This document shows positions 15,051 through 23,522 of a stretch of DNA of 64,000 nucleotides, one piece after another; positions within the stretch are counted from its first letter, which is position 1; each line of letters starts with the position of its first letter. Source of the DNA: Kitasatospora sp040298565 (GTDB lineage Bacteria > Actinomycetota > Actinomycetes > Streptomycetales > Streptomycetaceae); contig NZ_JBEPAK010000008.1 in the NCBI RefSeq assembly GCF_040298565.1, positions 3,645 through 67,644 on the forward strand, written 5' to 3'. The notes under the pieces are model-generated. The model did no database searches. It was not told the origin of the DNA and was given only the letters and a program-made list of their open reading frames with translations. The position numbers and the translations under genes were made by a program.

Positions 15051-17918
15051 GCCCGTCGCGGTCTTGCCGACCGCGGTCTTGCTGGCCGTGGTCTTCTTCG
15101 CGGCCGTCTTCTTCGCCGCCGCCGTCTTGGTGGCGGTCTTCTTCGCGGCCGTCTTCTTGGCGGCGGTCTTGGTCGCGGTCGCCTTGGCGGTGGTGGTCTT
15201 CTTGGCCGCCGCCTTCTTCGCCGGGGCCTTCTTCGCCGCCTTCTTCACCGGACCGCGCGCCCGCTTCTCGGCGAGCAGTTCGTAGCCGCGCTCCGGCGTG
15301 ATGGTCTCGACGTCGTCGTCCTTGCGCAGCGTGGCATTGGTCTCGCCGTCGGTCACGTACGGGCCGAAGCGGCCGTCCTTGACCACCACCGGGCGCTCGC
15401 TGACCGGGTCGGTGCCCAGCTCCTTGAGCGGCGGGGCGGCGGCGGCCCGGCCGCGCTGCTTGGGCTGGGCGTAGATCGCCAGCGCCTCCTCGAGGGTGAT
15501 CGTGAAGATCTGCTCCTCGCTGGTGAGCGAACGCGAGTCGGTGCCGCGCTTGAGGTACGGGCCGTAGCGGCCGTTCTGCGCGGTGATCTCCGCGCCCTCG
15601 GGGTCGGTGCCGACGACGCGCGGCAGCGAGAGCAGCCGCAGCGCGTCCTCCAGGGTGACGGTGTCCAGCGACATCGACTTGAGCAGCGAGGCGGTGCGCG
15701 GCTTGACGGCGTTCTTGCCGGTCTTGGGCGTGCCCTCGGGCAGGATCTCGGTCACGTAGGGGCCGTACCGGCCGTCCTTGGCGACCAGCATGTTGCCGGT
15801 GACCGGGTCCGGACCGAGCTCGAAGTCGCCGCTGGGCTTGGCGAGCAGTTCCTCGGCCAGCTCGACGGTCAGCTCGTCCGGCGGCAGGTCGTCCGGGATG
15901 TCGGCGCGCTGGCCGGGCTCGCCCTCCACGGCGGAGGCGCGCTCGACGTACGGGCCGTAGCGGCCGACCCGCAGGGTGATGTCGTCGCTGATCCGGAACG
16001 AGCTGATCTCCCGGGCGTCGATCGCACCGAGGTCGGTGACCAGCTCCTTCAGGCCGCCCAGGTGGTCGCCGTCGCCGTTGCCGGCCTCGGCGGCGACGCC
16101 CGCGGCGTGGCCCTCGCCCTCGCCGAAGTAGAAGCGCTTCAGCCACGGCACGGACTGCGCCTCACCGGCGGCGATCCGGTCGAGGTCGTCCTCCATCTTG
16201 GCCGTGAAGTCGTAGTCGACGAGCCGGCCGAAGTGCTTCTCCAGCAGGTTGACCACGGCGAAGGAGAGGAAGGACGGGACGAGCGCGGTGCCCTTCTTGA
16301 AGACGTACCGGCGCTGGATGATCGTGTCGATGATCGACGCGTAGGTGGACGGGCGGCCGATCTCCCGGTCCTCCAGCTCCTTGACCAGCGAAGCCTCCGT
16401 GTAGCGGGCCGGCGGCTTGGTCGCGTGGCCCTCCGGGGTGATCCGCTCGGCGGCCAGCGGGTCGCCCTGGGCGACCTGCGGCAGCCGGCGCTCGCGGTCG
16501 TCGAGCTCGGCGTTCGGGTCGTCGGCGCCCTCGACGTAGGCCTTGAGGAAGCCGTGGAAGGTGATGATCTTGCCGGAGGCGGAGAACTCGACGTCCCGGC
16601 CGTCGGCGGAGGCGCCGCCCACCCGGACGGTGACGGACTGGCCGACCGCGTCCTTCATCTGGGAGGCGACGGTGCGCATCCAGATCAGCTCGTAGAGCTT
16701 GAAGTCGTCGCCGGTCAGGCCGGTCTCGGCGGGCGTGCGGAAGCGGTCGCCGGACGGGCGGACGGCCTCGTGCGCCTCCTGGGCGTTCTTGACCTTGCTG
16801 GCGTAGGTGCGCGGGGCGTCCGGCAGGTAGTCCGCACCGTAGAGCTGGGTGACCTGCGCCCGGGCAGCGGCGATCGCGGTGTCCGACAGCGTGGTGGAGT
16901 CGGTACGCATATAGGTGATGAAGCCGTTCTCGTACAGCTTCTGGGCCACCTGCATGGTCCGCTTCGCGCCGAAGCCCAGCTTGCGGCTGGCCTCCTGCTG
17001 GAGCGTGGTGGTGCGGAACGGCGCGTACGGGGAGCGGCGGTACGGCTTGGACTCGACGCTGCGGACGCTGAAGGCGGTCTGCGCCAGGGCGGCGGCCAGC
17101 TGGCGGGCGGCCTGCTCGTCCAGGTGCAGGGTGTTGGTGCTGCCGGCCTTCAGCCGGCCGTCCGAACCGAAGTCCCGGCCGCTGGCGATCCGCTTGCCGT
17201 CCACCGAGGCCAGCCGGGCGCCGAAGGTCTCCGGGTTGGCCGCGTCCGCCGGGGTGCGGCCGGTGCCGAAGGTGCCGACCAGGTCCCAGTACGAGGCGGT
17301 GCGGAAGGCGATCCGCTCGCGCTCCCGCTCGACCACCAGACGGGTCGCGACGGACTGCACCCGGCCCGCCGACAGCTTCGGCATGACCTTCTTCCACAGC
17401 ACCGGCGAGACCTCGAAGCCGTACAGCCGGTCGAGGATGCGGCGGGTCTCCTGGGCGTCGACCAGGCGCTGGTTGAGTTCGCGCGGGTTGGCCACGGCCT
17501 CCTGGATCGCCGACTTGGTGATCTCGTGGAACACCATCCGGTGCACCGGCACCTTGGGCTTGAGCACCTGCTGGAGGTGCCACGCGATGGCCTCGCCCTC
17601 GCGGTCCTCATCGGTGGCGAGGAAGAGCTCGTCGGACTCCGCGAGCAGCGACTTCAACTTGCTGACCTGGGACTTCTTGTCCGCATTGACCACGTAGATG
17701 GGCGCGAAGTCGTGGTCGACGTCCACTCCGAGGCGGCGCACCTCACCGGTGTACTTGTCCGGCACCTCGGCCGCCGTGCTGGGCAGGTCGCGGATGTGCC
17801 CGACGCTCGCCTCGACGATGTAGCCGGGGCCAAGGTAGCCCTTGATCGTCTTCGCCTTGGCCGGCGACTCGACAATGACGAGTCGCTGTCCGTGCGCGGT
17901 CTCGCTGCTCGGGGACAC
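15027..17918 (-). CDS. topA: DNA topoisomerase I
   Basis: Type IA topoisomerase (963 residues) that relaxes negative supercoils through a 5'-phosphotyrosine. It has the Toprim domain (RLVIVESPAKAKTIKGYLG, and TDEDREGEAIAWH), the active-site Tyr336 in FITYMRTDST, and actinobacterial C-terminal repeats with (N/D)GR(Y/F)GPY in place of zinc fingers. The last 80 residues are a Lys/Ala-rich tail (KKAPAKKAAAKK type), which in actinobacterial TopA stabilises DNA contact. GTG start with GGGAGAG upstream. Transcribed away from the gap at 17919-18519. Confidence 0.96.
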   Translation of the reverse strand: MSPSSETAHGQRLVIVESPAKAKTIKGYLGPGYIVEASVGHIRDLPSTAAEVPDKYTGEVRRLGVDVDHDFAPIYVVNADKKSQVSKLKSLLAESDELFLATDEDREGEAIAWHLQQVLKPKVPVHRMVFHEITKSAIQEAVANPRELNQRLVDAQETRRILDRLYGFEVSPVLWKKVMPKLSAGRVQSVATRLVVERERERIAFRTASYWDLVGTFGTGRTPADAANPETFGARLASVDGKRIASGRDFGSDGRLKAGSTNTLHLDEQAARQLAAALAQTAFSVRSVESKPYRRSPYAPFRTTTLQQEASRKLGFGAKRTMQVAQKLYENGFITYMRTDSTTLSDTAIAAARAQVTQLYGADYLPDAPRTYASKVKNAQEAHEAVRPSGDRFRTPAETGLTGDDFKLYELIWMRTVASQMKDAVGQSVTVRVGGASADGRDVEFSASGKIITFHGFLKAYVEGADDPNAELDDRERRLPQVAQGDPLAAERITPEGHATKPPARYTEASLVKELEDREIGRPSTYASIIDTIIQRRYVFKKGTALVPSFLSFAVVNLLEKHFGRLVDYDFTAKMEDDLDRIAAGEAQSVPWLKRFYFGEGEGHAAGVAAEAGNGDGDHLGGLKELVTDLGAIDAREISSFRISDDITLRVGRYGPYVERASAVEGEPGQRADIPDDLPPDELTVELAEELLAKPSGDFELGPDPVTGNMLVAKDGRYGPYVTEILPEGTPKTGKNAVKPRTASLLKSMSLDTVTLEDALRLLSLPRVVGTDPEGAEITAQNGRYGPYLKRGTDSRSLTSEEQIFTITLEEALAIYAQPKQRGRAAAAPPLKELGTDPVSERPVVVKDGRFGPYVTDGETNATLRKDDDVETITPERGYELLAEKRARGPVKKAAKKAPAKKAAAKKTTTAKATATKTAAKKTAAKKTATKTAAAKKTAAKKTTASKTAVGKTATGNAAGDEG

Positions 17919-18519
17919 CTTCGCTCTTCTCTCCCGGTCCTTATGTGGCTGGTCGGCGCTGGCAGCACGGGCTGCGCTCCGCCCGACCCCTCCACCGTCC
18001 CGGGGCTGCCGCCGAACGACACCCCACCAGCGGAGTGTGACCGTACCCCGGCCACCCTTGTCAAACGGACGGATCCCGCGTTTTCACTTGCCGGGCTCAC
18101 CGACGCCACTCGAACGGTAACCCGATGACGGAGGTTCGCGCCCCGTGGAGGGCGGCTTCGGCAGGTTCCGGAGGATGGAATGACGGATTTCAAGATCTGT
18201 CAACGGAAAAATCGCCGCGCCTGCGGTACCGCGCCCGCCGGATCGCGTCGGAAGCGCTCGGGCCGTCCGGGCCGACCGGTGCGGACCTGGCCGTTCTCGC
18301 CCGTTCCGAGATGCTCCGAGCCCGCTCCGCATCCATGCGGTTGCGGGGCACTCCGACCCGTGGGGCTCCGGGGCGCTGGAACCGCGGGATTCCGGGGCAC
18401 TCCGATCGGGTGGGGCTCCGGGTGCTCCGACTCCGTTCGCTTCTTACCGTTACGGTCCGTTTCGCGCCGTTGGCCCTGGACCGTGCTGATTCGTCCCCGC
18501 CGTCGGTGCAGCTCCGACC
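17919..18519. other. 601-bp gap upstream of topA
   Basis: No convincing gene. It should hold the topA promoter and supercoiling-sensitive control region (about 17925-18130). Two near-identical 33-bp copies with core GTGGGGCTCCGGG start at 18345 and 18394. The remaining sequence is unremarkable. Confidence 0.5.
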
Positions 18520-18978
18520 TCAGCGGCCGACCGCGACCAGCAGTGCGGCACCCGCCGCCAGGCAGCCCGCGCCCAGGGCGCTCCACAGCAGGTCGGTGAC
18601 CACGGCCCGGCCGACCTCCCCCGCCGCCAGCACCGCCCGGCAGGGACGGTCGGGGTCGTAGCAGACGCGTACCGAGGCTCCCGGCGCGAAGCGCACCGGA
18701 CGGCGCAACGGGGTGTGTCCCCGCGGACGGGTGAGCACCAGCTCACCGATCCGGCCGCCACCCGGCCCTCCCACCGAGGGCAGCACGGAGAAGGAGAGCA
18801 GCGGCGCGCTGTCGAGATGCCCGTGCACATCGGTCTCGGCGACGACGGTGGCGACCGCCGGTACGCCCCGCCGACGCACCCGGTGGCGAAGGCGCACTTC
18901 GGCGGCGCACCAGAGCAGCAGCACGCCGCCGAACAGGGCGAGCACCACCCCGGCCAGCGTCGCCGTCGTCGCGTCCAC
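18520..18978 (-). CDS. DUF3592-like membrane protein
   Basis: A 152-residue protein with an N-terminal membrane helix (LAGVVLALFGGVLLLWCAA), a central beta-rich extracytoplasmic domain with the DUF3592 features (GVPAVATVVAETDVHG, VRFAPGASVRVCYDPDRP) and a C-terminal helix (LLWSALGAGCLAAGAALLVAV). Function unknown. The GTG at 18978 is preferred; a start at about 19008 or 19239 would add residues without a recognisable domain. A 25-bp palindrome lies just upstream of the chosen start. Confidence 0.65.
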   Translation of the reverse strand: MDATTATLAGVVLALFGGVLLLWCAAEVRLRHRVRRRGVPAVATVVAETDVHGHLDSAPLLSFSVLPSVGGPGGGRIGELVLTRPRGHTPLRRPVRFAPGASVRVCYDPDRPCRAVLAAGEVGRAVVTDLLWSALGAGCLAAGAALLVAVGR

Positions 18979-18998
18979 CCCTGCCCCCGACTCCCCAG

Positions 18999-19023
18999 CT
19001 CCGTCCACAGCCTGTGGACGGAG
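18999..19023. promoter_or_regulatory. 25-bp palindrome with two DnaA-box-like halves
   Basis: CTCCGTCCACAG (18999-19010), one base, then CTGTGGACGGAG (19012-19023): a perfect 12-bp inverted repeat. Each arm contains GTCCACA, seven of nine bases of the streptomycete DnaA box TTGTCCACA. It sits 21 bp upstream of the DUF3592-like start and could be an operator, a DnaA site pair or a hairpin. Confidence 0.45.
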
Positions 19024-19262
19024 AGCCTCACAGCGCCGGGCCAACGGAGCGGGGCCGCCCGGGGACGGCCGGCCGAACCGGGGGGTACGGGCGGGTGAAC
19101 CAGGCATCGTCCGCGAAGCGTTCCGCCGAACGGACCGACGCCGGGCAGGCGCGGGCAGGCACCCGGCAGACGCGGGCCGACGGCGGGCCGGCGGGCGCGA
19201 GCGCCGGCCCGATTGCGGGCCGGCGCGGGCAGGCCCCACCCGGCGGGGTCACGCCCAGCGGA

Positions 19263-20795
19263 TCACCGGACGGGATCGATGAACCCCTGCTCGGTCAGCA
19301 GCCGCAGCGACTCCGGCACCCGGTCGCGCAGCACCACCCGGTCCTCGCCGAGCAGCTGCGCGATGGCGTCGACGATCTCGCCCGCGGACAGCGTCCCGTC
19401 GCACACCCCGACGAACCCCGCCGCCACGGTGTCCACCTTGGTGGCGCGCCGCATGCCGCGGTTGTGACGCAGGATCACGTGCTCCGGATCCTCCGCCCCC
19501 GGCGCGCCGACCTGCTCCTGGACCACCTCGTCGGCCAGCACGTAGCGGGCCGCGAGCAGGCCGGCGTCGTCGTGCGAGCGCAGGAAGTCCTGCCGGTCGA
19601 ACCACTCCTCGATGTGCGGGCCGAGCGGCTGCTCCACCGGGTGCGGCCACTCCTCCACCCGTACGGTCGGGCGCTCGGCGCCGCCGGCCCGCAGGGTGAT
19701 CCAGCCCATGCCGATGCCCTCGACCCGGCCGGCCTCGAAGGCGTCCAGCCACTCGCCGTACCGGGCCTGGTAGTCGCCGCCGGCGCCGCGGTGATCGCCC
19801 CCGTCCCGCAGCCACAACTCGGCGTACTGGGCCACGTCCTGGACCTCGCGTTGGACGACCCACGCGTCCAGCCCGGTGCCCGCGACCCAGCCGGCCAGCC
19901 GCTCGTGCCAGTCCTCGCCCTTGACGTGCTGCCAGTTGGCGAGCAACTGGCAGTAGCCGCCCGGCTCCAGGTGCTCGGCGGCCGAGCGCACGAGGTTGCG
20001 GCACAGGTCGTCCCCGGCCATGCCGCCGTCCCGGTAGGTGAACCGGCCGGCCGGCGAGATGACGAACGGCGGGTTGGAGACGATCAGGTCGAACTTCCGC
20101 TCCCCGACCGGCTCGAAGAGGCTGCCGGCGGCCACCTCGGTGCGGTCGAAACCGGACAGCGCCAGGGTCAGCTCGGTGAACCGCAGCGCCCGGGGGTTGA
20201 GGTCGGTGGCGACGACCTGCTGGGCGTGCCGGGCCGCGTGCAGCGCCTGCACACCCGAGCCCGAACCGAGGTCCAGCGCGGCCCGTACGGGGCGGCGGAC
20301 GGTGATGTTCGCCAGTGTGGTGGACGCCCCGCCGACCCCCAGCACCAGGTCCTTGCGAGCCACTCCGTGAGCCGTCTCCCCGGAGCCGATGCCGCCCGCG
20401 CCGCCCACCGCGCAGCCCAGGTCGGAGACCACCCAGGCATCCGAACTCGGCAGACCGGCGACCTCGTTGGCGTACGGCCGGACGTCCACGGTGGCTCGCA
20501 CCAGGTCTCCGTCGGGGCGCAGCCAGCCGTCCGCCAGGCAGTCCTCCACCGGCAGTGCGGCCGCCGCCGCCCGGTACGGCACCGGTTGCTGGAGCAGGAA
20601 CAGCCGCACCAGGGTCTCCAGCGGGCTGCCGCCCTGCGTCGCACGCAGGGCCGGGACGGCCTCGCTGCGGGCCAGCGCCGCGTATCCGGTGGGGCCCAAC
20701 AGGTCCAGGCACCCGTCAGCGGTGAACGAAGCGGCGAGCAGCGCCTCGCGCAGCTTGGCCAGACGGGTCGGGTCGAGAACGGGGCTACTGATCAC
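19263..20795 (-). CDS. class I SAM-dependent methyltransferase (HemK/RlmG-like)
   Basis: A 510-residue protein. The central Rossmann domain has motif I (AALDLGSGSGVQALHAARH, about residues 170-188), an acidic motif II (VVATDLNPRALRF) and the NPPF catalytic motif (LIVSNPPFVIS), typical of N-methyltransferases acting on planar amide or base nitrogens. N- and C-terminal extensions of about 160 and 190 residues are actinobacterial additions of unknown role. The GTG at 20795 begins MISSPVLDPTRL. The substrate (ribosomal RNA or protein glutamine) cannot be told from the sequence. Confidence 0.82.
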   Translation of the reverse strand: MISSPVLDPTRLAKLREALLAASFTADGCLDLLGPTGYAALARSEAVPALRATQGGSPLETLVRLFLLQQPVPYRAAAAALPVEDCLADGWLRPDGDLVRATVDVRPYANEVAGLPSSDAWVVSDLGCAVGGAGGIGSGETAHGVARKDLVLGVGGASTTLANITVRRPVRAALDLGSGSGVQALHAARHAQQVVATDLNPRALRFTELTLALSGFDRTEVAAGSLFEPVGERKFDLIVSNPPFVISPAGRFTYRDGGMAGDDLCRNLVRSAAEHLEPGGYCQLLANWQHVKGEDWHERLAGWVAGTGLDAWVVQREVQDVAQYAELWLRDGGDHRGAGGDYQARYGEWLDAFEAGRVEGIGMGWITLRAGGAERPTVRVEEWPHPVEQPLGPHIEEWFDRQDFLRSHDDAGLLAARYVLADEVVQEQVGAPGAEDPEHVILRHNRGMRRATKVDTVAAGFVGVCDGTLSAGEIVDAIAQLLGEDRVVLRDRVPESLRLLTEQGFIDPVR

Positions 20796-20933
20796 CCCGC
20801 CATTGTCCCCCGCCCCGGCCGACCCCCGCCCCGCAGCCCGTCCATGGGCGGGCGGAGTGCGAAGCGGGCGGCGGCCGGAGCGGAGGCGGCTGGAGCGGGG
20901 GAACTCTCGCGTCCTCCCGTGTCCGGCCCTCGG

Positions 20934-21695
20934 TCAGCTCGTGCTGGGGGCCGGAGTGGACGGGTTGGCGGCCGGGGTGCCGGCGGCGCTCGCCGAGGGG
21001 GCGGCCGCCGGGCTCGCACTGCCCGTGGCGCCGGGCGTGGGCGCGGCGCTGGGGGCGCCGGTCGGGGCGGACGCACCGGCGCTCGGCGTCCCGGTCGCGC
21101 TCCCGGCGGCCGGGGAGCCGCCGGCGCTGCCGCTCGCACCGGCCCCCGGAGTCGCCTGGCTGGGCTTGCAGCCCTCCTGCTTGGCCATCGCGGCGCCGAG
21201 TTCGCCGCTCTGCAGCTTGCTCTGCGCCTGGGTGGACAGCGACGCCAGCCGCTGCACCTGATCGGCCACGCTGCGCAACCCGTCGGCGAACTTCGCTTGG
21301 TCGTTGTTGGGCAGCGCGTCCAGCTTCTTCTGCACGTCCTGGTAGCCGTCGGCCGCCTTCTTCAGCTCGTCGACGGTGTCCTTCTGCAGGGTCGCGCCGT
21401 CGTCCACCTTGGGCGCGCCGGCCGCATCGACGGCGGCCGCGATGTCCTGGTTGGTCTTGGCCAGCTTCCCGATGTCCGTCGAGAGCCGCTTCTGCAGGTC
21501 GGCCGGGGCCTCGCCGGTCTTCACCTGGCCGGTGTCGGCGAGGGCGGTCTGCGCCTGGGCGATCGGGTCCTTGGCCGCGCCGCAGACGTTCGACGCCCAG
21601 GACTCCAGCTGCTTGCTGTTGTCGCTGCCACAGCCGACGGCGCCGAACGCGAGCAGCACGCCGAGGGCGGGTACGGCCAGCAGTCGCTTGTTCAC
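20934..21695 (-). CDS. small secreted lipoprotein with Ala/Pro/Ser-rich tail
   Basis: A 253-residue exported protein. NKRLLAVPALGVLLAFGAVGC is a lipoprotein signal with lipidated Cys at about residue 22. Residues 25-165 form an alpha-helical region of regularly spaced Lys/Gln/Asp (DIGKLAKTNQDIAAAVDAA) likely to be a helical bundle, and the C-terminal 90 residues are Gly/Ala/Ser/Pro-rich, as in wall-spanning linkers. Starting GTG at 21695. It precedes apgA-bldG in the same orientation in other streptomycetes. Function unknown. Confidence 0.75.
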   Translation of the reverse strand: MNKRLLAVPALGVLLAFGAVGCGSDNSKQLESWASNVCGAAKDPIAQAQTALADTGQVKTGEAPADLQKRLSTDIGKLAKTNQDIAAAVDAAGAPKVDDGATLQKDTVDELKKAADGYQDVQKKLDALPNNDQAKFADGLRSVADQVQRLASLSTQAQSKLQSGELGAAMAKQEGCKPSQATPGAGASGSAGGSPAAGSATGTPSAGASAPTGAPSAAPTPGATGSASPAAAPSASAAGTPAANPSTPAPSTS

Positions 21696-21830
21696 CGGGA
21701 GAGGCCTTTCGGTTCGGTCGTCTTCGGTCGTCGAACCTACACGTCCGCCGTCCGGCCGCCGGTTCCCGGCTCCTCGACCCCGTACCCCCCCGCCCCGAAC
21801 TCGAGGCCCCGGGCCATCCCGGGCCAAAAG

Positions 21831-22199
21831 TCAGGCGCGTTCCACCCGGATCGGATCGCCCGGCCGGACGGTGCGCAACACCTGGGAGTCCCCGTCCAGC
21901 GCGCCGAGGACGTTGCAGGGGCTGGCCAGTCGGCACTCGCCGTCACGCGAGATCGGGGTCGGCCCGTACGGGAGCGCGAGGCTGTCCCCGTCGGTCCAGA
22001 ACGCGACCGTGCCCGGTTCGACGACCTGCTGGGCACCGTCCTCGCGCGGCATACTGACGGGCGTGCCGAAGTAGACCTCGTCACCCCAGGTGTTCGCCGT
22101 CGAGGCGATCGGCAGCGCGTTCCAGAGCGCTTCGGTGGTCGGTGTCGCCCGCAGCGTGGCGGTGGTCTGCCCGGCCGGCCACAGGATGCGAATCCGCAT
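21831..22199 (-). CDS. cyclophilin-like fold protein
   Basis: A 122-residue cytosolic protein of the cyclophilin_like family (TM1367 type). Recognisable blocks are MRIRILWPAGQTTATL at the start, IASTANTWGDEVYFG and VVEPGTVAFWTDGDSLALPYGPTP in the middle. The fold resembles peptidyl-prolyl isomerases, but the catalytic residues are not conserved and no activity is established. ATG start with AGGAAG upstream. Located between the lipoprotein gene and apgA. Confidence 0.75.
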   Translation of the reverse strand: MRIRILWPAGQTTATLRATPTTEALWNALPIASTANTWGDEVYFGTPVSMPREDGAQQVVEPGTVAFWTDGDSLALPYGPTPISRDGECRLASPCNVLGALDGDSQVLRTVRPGDPIRVERA

Positions 22200-22379
22200 G
22201 TGCTTCCTCTTCCGCGACGAGTCCGATCGACGACGATCGGACCCGGTCGTGCCGGAAGCAGGGAACCGCCAGCCTCAACAACTTGTCAACGGGATCTCAG
22301 GAGTCGGGATCCCCGCAGTCGCGTCCTCGGCGGTCGGGCGGCGTCGGTCGGGGCGGCAGGTACCGGCGGCGCGGCGGCT

Positions 22380-22799
22380 TCAGACCGTCACGGAGGCGAC
22401 CGGAACCGGCCAGCTCATCCGGATCACGCCACCGTCGCTGCCGTTGGTGACCTCGAGGTCCTCGACCAGGCCGGTGATCACGGCCAGGCCCAGGGTGTCG
22501 TCGTCCGGGTCGCCGCCCTCGGCGGCGCCCGACGTCGGGACGGCGGCAGGGCCGGCCTCGTCCTCGACCTCGATGAGGAAACGCTTCTCCTGGTCGGTCA
22601 GCGCCACCCGGATCGTGCCGCCGCCGCCACCGCGCTGGTGCAGGCCCACGGCGCGCGAACACGCCTCGCCGACCGCGAGCCGGACCTCGTCGAGCACCGA
22701 CTCGTCGACACCGGCCCGTCTGGCGACGGCCGCGGCGACCAGCCGGGCCGTCCGCACGTGCTCGGGTAGCGCGCTGAATCGAAGTTCGACGGTTGCCAT
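22380..22799 (-). CDS. apgA: anti-sigma-factor-type kinase homologue next to bldG (ApgA/SCO3548-like)
   Basis: A 139-residue HATPase_c-like protein expected to pair with the anti-sigma-factor antagonist BldG, binding it in place of a sigma factor or phosphorylating it. The GHKL boxes are degenerate: the N-box reads EACSRAVGLH, with Arg where Asn normally holds magnesium, and the G1 region is DDDTLGLAVI. It is therefore more likely a binding partner than an efficient kinase. ATG with GGGGAGAG just upstream. A hairpin separates it from the upstream bldG gene, so it would be made from read-through transcripts. Confidence 0.85.
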   Translation of the reverse strand: MATVELRFSALPEHVRTARLVAAAVARRAGVDESVLDEVRLAVGEACSRAVGLHQRGGGGGTIRVALTDQEKRFLIEVEDEAGPAAVPTSGAAEGGDPDDDTLGLAVITGLVEDLEVTNGSDGGVIRMSWPVPVASVTV

Positions 22800-22882
22800 C
22801 TCTCCCCTTCGGGGTGCTCCGACTGGGGCCCGGCACACGACCCCTGGTGGGCCGGCCGGACCGGCCCGGGAACGGCCGGGCC

Positions 22883-22909
22883 GCGCCGGGGCCGCACAGG
22901 CCCCGGCGC
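22883..22909 (-). terminator. leaky terminator candidate between bldG and apgA
   Basis: GCGCCGGGGCC (22883-22893) pairs perfectly with GGCCCCGGCGC (22899-22909) around GCACA, 50 bp after the bldG stop. In S. coelicolor bldG is reported as both a monocistronic and a longer transcript that includes the downstream gene, which this hairpin would explain. Confidence 0.65.
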
Positions 22910-22958
22910 TCCGGACGTGTGGAACGGCGGGCCGGCCACGGGGACCGGCCCGGACGCG

Positions 22959-23300
22959 TCAGTCGGTCGCGGCGACCGCGTCGTCCACCGAGGTGTGGAT
23001 CGGGAAGACCTTGGTGAGGCCGGTGATCCGGAAAATCTTGAGGATGCGCTCCTGGTTGCAGACGAGGCGGAGCGAACCCTCGTGGGCACGCACCCGCTTC
23101 AGACCGCCGACCAGCACACCCAGGCCCGTCGAGTCGAGGAAGTCAACGCCCTCCATGTCGACGACGAGGTGGTACTTGCCGTCGTTGACGAGCTCGACCA
23201 GCTGCTCCCGCAGCTTCGGGGCGGTGTACACATCGATCTCGCCGCCTACCTCGACGACCGTACGATCGCCGACTGCGCGGGTCGACAGGGACAGGTCCAC
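22959..23300 (-). CDS. bldG: BldG, anti-sigma factor antagonist
   Basis: STAS-domain protein of 113 residues needed in streptomycetes for aerial growth and antibiotic production; it releases sigma factors by binding their anti-sigma partners when unphosphorylated. The phosphorylation site is Ser57 in DFLDSTGLG, matching the known BldG site. The sequence is a single STAS fold (VDLSLSTRAVGDRTVVEVGG start, DVYTAPKLREQL, VDMEGVDFLDS). GTG start at 23300. It is transcribed divergently from the helicase gene, and its promoters should lie in 23301-23520. Confidence 0.97.
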   Translation of the reverse strand: MDLSLSTRAVGDRTVVEVGGEIDVYTAPKLREQLVELVNDGKYHLVVDMEGVDFLDSTGLGVLVGGLKRVRAHEGSLRLVCNQERILKIFRITGLTKVFPIHTSVDDAVAATD

Positions 23301-23522
23301 GGAACCTCCAGCACCTTGCCTTGCTACGTCATGTGCGATCCTCGGCCGGAAGGCCGCCACCGCATGGTCGCGAGCCTGGCGCGCCAAGCCAAACGCGTGG
23401 CAAGCCTCAGCGCTGCGACCCACGGCCGTACGGCCGTCACGGCCACATTCAACCACCTGCGACCATGGCCGCACGATGGCTTACGACGATTCTCCGTCAC
23501 GCCGGTGACACACTGGGTCCTC

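Noticed and set aside
23364..23522. Earlier ATG for the helicase at 23364
   Set aside because: Possible, but it would use up most of the divergent bldG promoter region, so the ATG at 23523 was kept and the doubt noted in its entry.
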